From NCBI GenBank assembly GCA_036383955.1, contig DASVNH010000227.1:38337-102336 (forward strand): DNA of 64,000 nucleotides, read 5' to 3'. Source of the stretch: JACQFK01 sp036383955. Its GTDB lineage: Bacteria; Planctomycetota; MHYJ01; JACPRB01. The notes under the pieces are model-generated. The model was not told where the DNA came from. It searched no databases and saw only the letters and a program-made list of their open reading frames with translations. This document shows, piece by piece, positions 57,637 to 64,000 of this stretch (positions are counted from its first letter, which is position 1; the number at the start of each line of letters is the position of its first letter). Both the position numbers and the translations under genes were made by a program.

Positions 57637-58398
57637 CTAGGCGACGTCCTTCGCGTTTCCGCCCTTGGGGCCCGCGTCGTCGACGTCCACCGAGCGGACC
57701 GTTTCCGCGACGTCGCGGAGGCGGAGCACCGCCGGATAGGCGCGCGAGGGGTCGACCTCCATCGCCGCGAACAGCTCGGCGGCGCGGCCGTCGTCCGTCG
57801 CGGCGAGTTCGAACAGCATCGACCCCTCGTCGCGCAGGACATCCGGGTCGGTCGTGCCCGCGGAGCGCAGGGCGTCGCGGCACAGCGAGAGCAGGCTGCC
57901 GGCGCGGTCGATCCACGCCGGGCGCTCGGCGGCGAAGGCGGCTTCGACGGCCTTGCGGGCGGCGGCGACGGCCTCCTTGTCGCCGCGGGCGCGGATGGCG
58001 GCGGCGACGAGGTCGCGCATCTCGGCCTCCCGATGGAGGAGGGCGCGGGCGACCTGCCAGCGCTCGTGGCGCATCTCGGGGAAGACTTTGCGGAGGACGT
58101 CGGCCAGGCGCAGGGAGTCGAGCGCGGTGCCGACGGCGTCGAAGAAGCGGTCCTCTTCGGGGTCGACGATGACGACCTCGTCGGCCGCGTCGAGGGCGTC
58201 GCGGCGCTGGAGGGCGAGGGCTTCGAGGCCGCCCTTGATGAGGAGGGCCTGGCAGTCGCAGAGGAAGTCGCGGGGCTCCACGTCGAGGCAGAGCATGATC
58301 CGGACGGTGGACTGGATGAGCTGCTCCTTGCGGTCGGGGAGGTCGAGGATTTCGGCGGCGGCGTCGAGGGCGTCTTCCCGCGTGCGGATGTACTTCAT
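57637..58398 (-). CDS. YIRTRxDA-family protein, paralogue 3
   Basis: A 253-residue helical protein: MKYIRTREDALDAAAEILDL, DRKEQLIQSTVRIMLCLDVE, DCQALLIKGGLEALALQRRD, VLRKVFPEMRHERWQVARAL and RPAWIDRAGSLLSLCRDAL. The last three blocks match paralogue 2 closely. It is the first gene of the set and probably the promoter-proximal one. No known domain is recognised. The pairing of an N-terminal motif with the PxWIDRAG motif could define the family. Confidence 0.68.
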   Translation of the reverse strand: MKYIRTREDALDAAAEILDLPDRKEQLIQSTVRIMLCLDVEPRDFLCDCQALLIKGGLEALALQRRDALDAADEVVIVDPEEDRFFDAVGTALDSLRLADVLRKVFPEMRHERWQVARALLHREAEMRDLVAAAIRARGDKEAVAAARKAVEAAFAAERPAWIDRAGSLLSLCRDALRSAGTTDPDVLRDEGSMLFELAATDDGRAAELFAAMEVDPSRAYPAVLRLRDVAETVRSVDVDDAGPKGGNAKDVA

Positions 58399-58481
58399 GG
58401 CGCCAATCCTCCGGCCCCGCCCCTCAACCGTAGTTTACACATGATTAATGGGAAGCAGCGTGAAAAACGGATCGTCCCGGT

Positions 58482-58667
58482 TCAGTTGTCGAGCGTCCCG
58501 TGCGACGCGTCCCGCGGCTGCGACTGGAGCGACCGGAGCACGCGGCGGGGGTCGAGAAAGAGCTGCTCCCAGCACGCGCGGCAGGCGGGGTGATCCTCCC
58601 TCTCCAGGCGCACGTAGCAGTCTTCGCGGGCCGTTGACGTCCGGCAGAGCCGGCACAACTGGGTCAT
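58482..58667 (-). CDS. Small zinc-ribbon protein
   Basis: A 61-residue protein with C5-x2-C8 (LCRLC), C17 and C29-x2-C32 (ACRACWEQLF), likely one zinc site, then a polar tail. The ATG is preceded by TATGAT at a six-base distance, the same spacing as at the STAS-FHA gene, so it may be translated from a leaderless mRNA. It resembles small DUF-type zinc proteins in the PVC group. The function is unknown. Confidence 0.6.
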   Translation of the reverse strand: MTQLCRLCRTSTAREDCYVRLEREDHPACRACWEQLFLDPRRVLRSLQSQPRDASHGTLDN

Positions 58668-58673
58668 CCGGGA

Positions 58674-58679
58674 ATCATA
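58674..58679 (-). promoter_or_regulatory. TATGAT -10 box, six bases before a start codon
   Basis: On the minus strand TATGAT, then TCCCGG, then ATG 58667. TGGACA 19 bases upstream could serve as the -35. Confidence 0.45.
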
Positions 58680-58744
58680 TTACCCATATGGGCCCTGATG
58701 TCCAGCGGATTGCGGGACTCTTTCCGTATACTTGGGTGGAACGT

Positions 58745-60340
58745 ATGCGAACGCTCGCCGTCCTCGCGATCGCCGTTTTCGTCCTGCCGGGCGCCGGGCC
58801 GGAGGCGGGGGGCGACGTCCGCAAGGCCAAGGCCTATCTCTCCGAAGTGCGCAAGCATCTCCTGCGCTCCTACCTCGAGCGCGAGCGGATGTCGGAAGTC
58901 GGGCTCGCGGCGGCGGCGCTCAAGGCGTTCGCGAAGGCCTTGAAGGAGGTCGACCTCCCCGAAGACCAGCGGGAGGCGGCCCGGGCCGCGCTGGGAAACG
59001 AGGAGACGGCCGACGGAGCGCTCGAGGCGATCGCGCGGGCGGCGCCGGCGGCGGACGTCAACGCGCTCGCCGACCGCGCCGCGGAGGCGATGGTGCGGGA
59101 GACGGGGGATCCGTTCTGCCGCATCCTCACGCAGGACGAGATGACGCGGCTCGTGAAGATGATCGGCGGCGGCGGCAAGGAGGTGACGGCGGGCGTCATG
59201 GTCCAGCCCCGCGCGGACGGCCTGGCGGTGATGTACGTGCAGGCCTGCACGCCGGCCGACGAGGAGGGCGTCGAGGTCGGCGACCTCGTCACGCGGGCGG
59301 GCGACCGCGCGGTCGGCGGGCTGAGCCCCGACGAGGCGATCGAGGCGCTGAAGATCCCGCCGGGCGGGGCGCTCGAGCTGACGGTGACGCGCGGCGGGCG
59401 CGACTACGCCTTCCGGCTGCGGGCGCCCAAGGCCGGCGTGCCCACCGTGCGCTGGCAGTCGCTCGGGCAGGGCGTGGGCTACGTGCGGCTGACGCTGTTC
59501 GACGGCGCCGCGCTGAAGGATGTCCGCGCCGCCCTCCAGGCCCTCGCGAAGGACGGTCTGAAGGGGCTGATCTTCGACCTCCGCCGAAATCCGGGCGGGG
59601 CGCTGCCGGCCGCGACGGGGATCGCGGACCTCTTTCTGCCGCAGGATCTCCTGATCGCCCGGACCGTCTGCCACTACACGCCCTCGCTCGGCGGGCTGAA
59701 GTTCCCGGGGCTCACGCCGCCCGCCGAGTACAAGACCCGGCAGGCGACCGATTTCGAGACGATGCCGATGGTCTGCCTGGTGGACGGCGGCTCCGCCTCG
59801 GCCAGCGAGCTCCTCGCCGGCGCGCTCAAGGATCACCGGCGCGCCACGCTCGTGGGCGGCAAGACCTACGGGAAGGGCGTCGGCCAGTCGCCCATCGTCC
59901 TCTCGTCGATGTTCCTCCAGCGCTACCTGTACCTGACCGTCCTGCGCTACTCGACGCCGCTCGGCCACGAGGTCGACCACGTCGGCGTCGCGCCGGACGT
60001 CGAGGCGCGGGCCGCGGCCCTCGACGCCGACGCCTGGGACGCCCGCTGGAAGCTGCGGCGGGACGGGGCGCTCGAGCGCTGGCTGGACGGGCGCTGGGGG
60101 CCGAAGCTCGCGAAGGCGGCGGAGTACGACGGTTTTGAAACCGCGGCGTGGGAGGGCTTCGACGGCCTCTACGCCGGGCTGGGCACGGCGCTGTCGAAGG
60201 ACGTCGTGCGCGAGGAGCTGCGCCGCGCGGCGCGGCGGCGGGCGATGGAGGAAGGGGCGGCGTGGGCCTGCGACCCGCAGGCCGACGTCGTGCTGCAGCG
60301 CGGCCTGGTCGTGCTGCTCGATCGAATGGAGGGAAAGTGA
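58745..60340 (+). CDS. S41 family C-terminal processing peptidase
   Basis: A 531-residue exported protease from ATG 58745 (signal MRTLAVLAIAVFVLPGAG). A helical N-terminal part is followed by a PDZ domain (VQACTPADEEGVEVGDLVTR) and the S41 core (GYVRLTLFDG, LIFDLRRNPGG). The active-site Ser is about 352 in GGSASASE and Lys about 377 in TYGKGV. It would trim or destroy proteins in the periplasm by their C-termini. It heads an operon whose members overlap by GTGA or ATGA. Confidence 0.9.
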   Translation: MRTLAVLAIAVFVLPGAGPEAGGDVRKAKAYLSEVRKHLLRSYLERERMSEVGLAAAALKAFAKALKEVDLPEDQREAARAALGNEETADGALEAIARAAPAADVNALADRAAEAMVRETGDPFCRILTQDEMTRLVKMIGGGGKEVTAGVMVQPRADGLAVMYVQACTPADEEGVEVGDLVTRAGDRAVGGLSPDEAIEALKIPPGGALELTVTRGGRDYAFRLRAPKAGVPTVRWQSLGQGVGYVRLTLFDGAALKDVRAALQALAKDGLKGLIFDLRRNPGGALPAATGIADLFLPQDLLIARTVCHYTPSLGGLKFPGLTPPAEYKTRQATDFETMPMVCLVDGGSASASELLAGALKDHRRATLVGGKTYGKGVGQSPIVLSSMFLQRYLYLTVLRYSTPLGHEVDHVGVAPDVEARAAALDADAWDARWKLRRDGALERWLDGRWGPKLAKAAEYDGFETAAWEGFDGLYAGLGTALSKDVVREELRRAARRRAMEEGAAWACDPQADVVLQRGLVVLLDRMEGK

Positions 60341-61404
60341 TCGCGCTCTTGATCTGCCTGCAGTCGGCGGAGCTTCTGGAAAAGCACGTCCGCTATCTCG
60401 CCTCTCCGGCGCTCGAGGGCCGGAACAACGGGTCGGAGGGAGGGCGCAAGGCGGCGGAGTACGTCGCCGAGAAGTTCCGCGAGGCCGGCCTGAAGCCGGG
60501 CGGCCCCCAGGGCTACTTCCAGGATTTCGATTTCCGCGGGGCGCCGTCCCGGAACGTGCTCGGCCTGCTGGAGGGGGAGTCGAAGGAGGTCGTGGTGGTG
60601 GCGGCGCATCACGACGGCCACGGCGTCCTGAAGGGCAAGGTCCAGCCCGGCGCGGACGACAACGCCACCGGGGTGGCGCTGGTGCTCGAGGTCGCCCGCG
60701 AGCTGGCGAAGACGAAGCCGAAGCGCTCGATCCTTTTCATCTCCTTCGACGCGGAGGAGGACGGCCTGGTCGGCTCCCGCGAGTTCGCGAGGGCGGAGCT
60801 CTATCCGGACGTGGCGGCGGCGTTCGTCTTCGACCTCGTGGGCGGCCGCCTGTTCGAGTGGGAGACGGACCGCCTCTACGCGATGGGGTCGGAGTCGAGC
60901 GAGCGGCTGTCGAGCGCGGTGCGGTCGACGAAGGTCGACGGCCTGAGCGTCCTGCCGATGGGCGTGTTCCTGATCGAGCCGTATCCGGACTTCGCGCGCA
61001 GCGACTACGCGGCGTTCCGCTCCAAGGGCGTGCCCTTCGTTTTCTTCTCGACCGGGACCCCGTGGTACTACCATACGGAGCACGATACGCCGGAAGTGAT
61101 CGACTTCCCCAAGCTGGGCCGGGTGACGGCCTACGCGAAGGCGCTGGCCCTGGACACGGCGAACGGGCCGGAGCGGCCGGCGTTCCGGAAGGCGGCGCCC
61201 TCCAAGGAGGACCTGGCGGTGGTGCGGGACGGGCTGAAGATGATCGTGAAGCGGTCCGAGATCCTGACCTGGCCGCCCGGGAAGTATGAGGCCGCGCAGG
61301 CGGCGCTGGAGGAGATTTCCGCGCTGACGGAGCCGGAGCCGAAGGCGATGCACAAGGCGATGATGCTGATGCTGACGGTGGCCAAGGCGCAGGGGAAGAA
61401 ATGA
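60337..61404 (+). CDS. M28 family zinc aminopeptidase
   Basis: A 355-residue protein from GTG 60337, which overlaps the S41 stop. The metal ligands fit M28: AAHHDGHG (H92, D93), GADDNATG (D107/D108), FDAEEDGL (E140/E141), FDLVGG and a late His in YYHTEHDTPE. A brief hydrophobic start (MIALLICLQSAE) suggests export. It would remove N-terminal residues from peptides, in line with the upstream protease. A longer frame upstream is only overlap. Confidence 0.9.
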   Translation: MIALLICLQSAELLEKHVRYLASPALEGRNNGSEGGRKAAEYVAEKFREAGLKPGGPQGYFQDFDFRGAPSRNVLGLLEGESKEVVVVAAHHDGHGVLKGKVQPGADDNATGVALVLEVARELAKTKPKRSILFISFDAEEDGLVGSREFARAELYPDVAAAFVFDLVGGRLFEWETDRLYAMGSESSERLSSAVRSTKVDGLSVLPMGVFLIEPYPDFARSDYAAFRSKGVPFVFFSTGTPWYYHTEHDTPEVIDFPKLGRVTAYAKALALDTANGPERPAFRKAAPSKEDLAVVRDGLKMIVKRSEILTWPPGKYEAAQAALEEISALTEPEPKAMHKAMMLMLTVAKAQGKK

Positions 61405-62699
61405 TCGCGTACGTCGAGGACCTGAAGAAGCACCTGGGGCAGGAGGTCACGCTCCGCGGCTGGATCTACAACAAGCGGGTGAAGGGGAAGATCGCCTTCC
61501 TGATGCTGCGGGACGGCAGCGGCCTCGCGCAGTGCGTGGCGGTGAAGACGGAGGTGGGCGACGAGGCCTTCGCCGTCTGCGACCACGTGCCGCAGGAGAG
61601 CTCGGTGGAGATCGTCGGCGTGCCGCGCGCGGAGCCGCGGTCGCCGGGGGGCGTCGAGATCGGCGTGAAGGCGATCAAGGTGATCGCGGAGTCGGCGCCG
61701 AACTATCCGATCTAGATCCAGGACGTGCCGCCGGACGTCGGGTTCCTCATGCAGAACCGGCATCTCTGGCTGCGCTCGAAGAAGCAGGCGGCGCTGCTGC
61801 GGGTGCGGGCCGAGGTGATCCGCGCCATCCGGGACTTCTTCGACAACCGGGGCTTCATCTGCGTCGACTCGCCGATCCTCACCCCGGCGGCCTGCGAGGG
61901 GACGTCGACGCTCTTCCCGGTGGACTACTTCGAGGACAAGGCCTTCCTGACGCAGAGCGGGCAGCTCTACGGCGAGGCGGCGGCGATGGCGCTGGGGCGG
62001 ATCTACTGCTTCGGGCCGACGTTCCGCGCGGAGAAGTCGAAGACGCGCAAGCACCTGACCGAGTTCTGGATGGTCGAGCCGGAGGTGGCGTTCCTGGAGC
62101 TCGACGGCCTGATGGAGCTGGCGGAGCAGTTCCTGGCGCACATCGTGGCGCGCTGCCTGGAGCGCCGCGGGGAGGAGCTGAAGGTCCTGGGGCGCGACAC
62201 GACGAAGCTAGAGAAGGTCCTGCCGCCGTTCCCGCGCGTGCACTACAACGACGCGGTGAAGGCGGTGAACGCGGCGGGCGTCGAGATGAAGTGGGGCGAC
62301 GACTTCGGGGCTCCGCAGGAGGAGGCCGTCGCGCGCGCCTACGACCGGCCCGTGATGGTGCACCGGTATCCGGCCGAGGTGAAGGCGTTCTACATGCAGC
62401 CGGACCCGGCGGACCCGAAGTGCGCGATGTGCGTGGACGTGATCGCGCCGGACGGCTACGGGGAGCTGATCGGCGGCTCGCAGCGCATCCACGACTACGC
62501 GCTGCTGGAGAAGCGGATCGCCGAGCACAAGCTGCCGCGCGAGTCCTTCGAGTGGTACCTCGACCTCCGCAAGTACGGCGCGGTGCCGCACTCGGGCTTC
62601 GGCCTGGGCGTCGAGCGCACGGTCGCCTGGATCGCCGGCACCGAGCACATCCGCGAGTGCATCCCGTTCCCGCGCATGTTGTACAAGATCTACCCGTGA
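61401..62699 (+). pseudogene. asnS: Asparaginyl-tRNA synthetase with in-frame TAG
   Basis: The frame encodes a full-length AsnRS: an OB-fold anticodon domain (EVTLRGWIYNKRVKGKIAFL, 61401-61712) and a class II core (DVGFLMQNRHLWLRSKKQ, TFRAEKSKTRKHLTEFWMVE, GFGLGVERTVAWI). A TAG at 61713-61715 interrupts it in the linker between the domains. The frame is the same on both sides. If terminated, a 104-residue OB protein and a 324-residue core (restart at GTG 61725 or ATG 61749) would result. It could be a sequencing error, a real mutation, readthrough or a split enzyme. Marked pseudogene only for the interruption. Confidence 0.85.
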
Positions 62700-63754
62700 G
62701 TCAGGACCAGGAACCAGGACCAGGACCAGGAACAGTTCCCCCCCCGCCCCCCCAAGGGGGGGTGTACGTGCATGTTCCGTTCTGCCGCAAACGCTGCCCC
62801 TACTGCGCCTTCACGCTGATCGAGTCGGACGGCGCGCTGCACGAGCGCTACACGGCGAAGGTCGAGCGGCAGCTGCGGGCGGCGGCCGTCGAGCCCCGCA
62901 CGCTCTACTTCGGCGGCGGCACGCCCTCGATGCTCTCGCGGGACCAGCTGGGCCGGCTGATCGCCGCGGCCGGAGGACGTCCGGAGGAGATCACCGTCGA
63001 GTGCAATCCGGAGGGGCTGGACGTCGACGCCCTTCGCGGCCTCGGCGTCACCCGGATCACGCTGGGGATCCAGGCGCTGGACGACGGCCTGCTGCGCTTC
63101 CTCGGCCGGGAGCACGACGCGGAGGGGGCGCGGCGGGCGTGGCGGGCGGCGTCGAAGGCGTTCGACAACGTCTGCGTGGACCTGATCTTCGGGGTGCCGG
63201 GGCAGACGCTGGAGGGCTGGAAGGCGACGCTGGCGGAGGTCCGGGCCTGGGCGCCGGCGCACGTGTCGCTTTACGGCCTGACGTACGAGAAGGGCACGCC
63301 GTTCGAGAAGGTCCGGAACCGGCTGCCGGAGGCCGGCGAGCGGGACATGTACCTGGCCGCGATGGACGCGCTGGCGGCCTGGCGGCACTACGAGATCTCG
63401 AACTTCGCGCGGCCGGGCTTCGAGTCCCGGCACAACCGCGCCTACTGGGAGGGGCGGCCTTACCTCGGCTTCGGGCCGGGGGCGCACAGCTTCGACGGCG
63501 CGGCGCGGTGGTGGAACATCGCGAACGTCGCCGCGTGGCTGGAGCGGGAGGACGTCGTCGCCGGCCGGGAAACGCTCACGCCGGAGCAGGTCCGGATCGA
63601 GGGCCTGATGCTGGGCCTGAGGACGGACGTCGGGGTCGAGCTGGCCGCGATTCCGAAGGGCCTCGAGAGCTATCTCGAGCGCCATGAAGGCCGGGTCCGC
63701 CTCACGCGGGCCGGCCGCTGCGTCGCCGACACGATCATCGCGCGGCTGATCTGA
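62696..63754 (+). CDS. hemW: HemW-like radical SAM protein with repeat-encoded N-terminus
   Basis: A 352-residue protein from GTG 62696 (GTGA overlap with asnS). The radical SAM cluster is C30-x3-C34-x2-C37 (PFCRKRCPYCAF). GGGTPSML, ECNPEG, GIQALDDGLLRFLGREH and YLGFGPGAHSF are HemW marks, and the HNRAYWEGRPY loop is present. It is a heme chaperone or CPDH-like enzyme. The first 21 residues are Gly/Pro-rich and encoded by composite repeat R7. A start at GTG 62762 would remove them. Confidence 0.9.
   Translation: MSQDQEPGPGPGTVPPPPPQGGVYVHVPFCRKRCPYCAFTLIESDGALHERYTAKVERQLRAAAVEPRTLYFGGGTPSMLSRDQLGRLIAAAGGRPEEITVECNPEGLDVDALRGLGVTRITLGIQALDDGLLRFLGREHDAEGARRAWRAASKAFDNVCVDLIFGVPGQTLEGWKATLAEVRAWAPAHVSLYGLTYEKGTPFEKVRNRLPEAGERDMYLAAMDALAAWRHYEISNFARPGFESRHNRAYWEGRPYLGFGPGAHSFDGAARWWNIANVAAWLEREDVVAGRETLTPEQVRIEGLMLGLRTDVGVELAAIPKGLESYLERHEGRVRLTRAGRCVADTIIARLI
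62702..62762 (+). repeat. Composite repeat, copy R7, inside hemW 5' end
   Basis: CAGGACCAGGAACCAGGACC, AGGACCAGGAAC, then CCCCCCCCGCCCCCCCAAGG: hexamer array plus C-run/G-run module. It lies between the asnS stop and the conserved HemW start and remains in frame. Confidence 0.88.
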
Positions 63755-63785
63755 AGCGCCCCCGGAGGCGAGCTCTGAATCCGCT

Positions 63786-64000
63786 CTAGTCGATCTTGAG
63801 GCGCAGGGTGATGAAGAGGTCCTCGACGGCCAGCTTCGGGGCGCGGAGGAGGACGTGGGCGGTCTGAAGGTCGCCGCGGCGCTCGAGGGCGAGGGCGGGG
63901 GCGGCGACGGCGACGGACTTGCCCTGGGCTTCGGCGCGGGCCTCGAGGAGGCGGAGGCCGTCGATGTCCTCCGGCACGCCGAAGCGCAGGTGGAGGCGCT
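63786..64000 (-). CDS. Unrecognised protein, C-terminal end only
   Basis: The frame is open to the window edge, so only the last 71 codons are seen. The end reads HLRFGVPEDIDGLRLLEARA, HVLLRAPKLAVEDLFITLRL. It may be a beta-rich domain with an acidic turn. No function can be given. It converges on hemW with a 31-base gap. Confidence 0.5.
   Translation of the reverse strand, partial: RLHLRFGVPEDIDGLRLLEARAEAQGKSVAVAAPALALERRGDLQTAHVLLRAPKLAVEDLFITLRLKID

Noticed and set aside
61713..61715. TAG in asnS as evidence for genome-wide amber recoding
   Set aside because: Several intact genes here (rpoD, ksgA, the dehydrogenase, sucA) use TAG as a final stop, and no suppressor tRNA is seen.

Overview
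This is a 64 kb, very GC-rich bacterial chromosome segment. The best guess is Planctomycetota or a close PVC relative. Supporting signs are a PVC-type beta-propeller dehydrogenase with a C-terminal cytochrome c domain, a Rhodopirellula-type sigma-70-like protein carrying a FecR-like anti-sigma segment, Ser/Thr kinases joined to WD40 and PA14 domains, a PilZ/HEAT protein, an AmmeMemoRadiSam system B protein, and repeat-rich proteins of unknown function. The phylum is inferred from gene content. No rRNA or ribosomal protein gene is present to confirm it.

Layout. About 1-15000 is a surface-polysaccharide locus: glycosidase-like propeller (5' cut), GNAT/FemAB-like acyltransferase, FdtA-type sugar ketoisomerase, DegT aminotransferase and Wzx flippase on the plus strand; AsnB-type amidotransferase, a Wzy-like membrane protein and a GT2 on the minus strand; a divergent GT4; then a WecA/TagO-type initiating transferase, an O-antigen-ligase/TPR fusion and a Wza-like export lipoprotein. 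15000-19800 holds the PVC dehydrogenase/cytochrome, a SnoaL-like protein, a TolB-like propeller and a four-helix-bundle (S23/IVS-like) gene embedded in inverted repeats. 19975-26416 encodes three type II secretion-like minor pseudopilins (one of 1361 residues) and a putative barrel protein. 26416-31760 is housekeeping: ksgA, dnaG, rpoD and a CdsZ-like zinc-ribbon protein. 31763-32220 is a second four-helix-bundle gene inside 22-bp inverted repeats. 32219-36133 has a STAS-FHA protein and two tandem CxxC-rich proteins. 36349-49195 has tRNA-Ser(UGA), TPR and coiled-coil proteins, tadA, two Ser/Thr kinases, the PilZ/HEAT/DUF4388-like protein and a double-receiver protein. 49498-55337 has a small protein, sucA, a hydrolase, tRNA-Ser(GGA), a Memo-like protein, the sigma/FecR-like fusion, tRNA-Ser(CGA) and tRNA-Leu(UAG). 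55532-58667 holds small CxxC membrane proteins, three tandem paralogues of an unrecognised family and a small zinc protein. 58745-63754 is a tightly coupled operon: S41 peptidase, M28 peptidase, asnS (with an in-frame TAG) and hemW.

The most unusual aspect is the repeat content. A GC-rich composite repeat (CCAGGT/CCAGGA hexamers followed by a short hairpin module) sits at seven or more gene junctions. In two of them it is read in frame as the N-terminus of a gene (a GspI-like pseudopilin and HemW). Both four-helix-bundle genes are enclosed by inverted repeats of unrelated sequence, and a third inverted pair lies beside tadA without a gene. A second family, hairpins that follow the string TTCGACTCGC, directly abuts the 3' ends of tRNA-Ser(UGA) and tRNA-Leu(UAG). 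The stems differ by compensatory changes, and further copies lie at the ksgA end and upstream of sucA. I propose, as inference, that the four-helix-bundle genes with their flanking inverted repeats are a class of repeat-associated cassette worth study.
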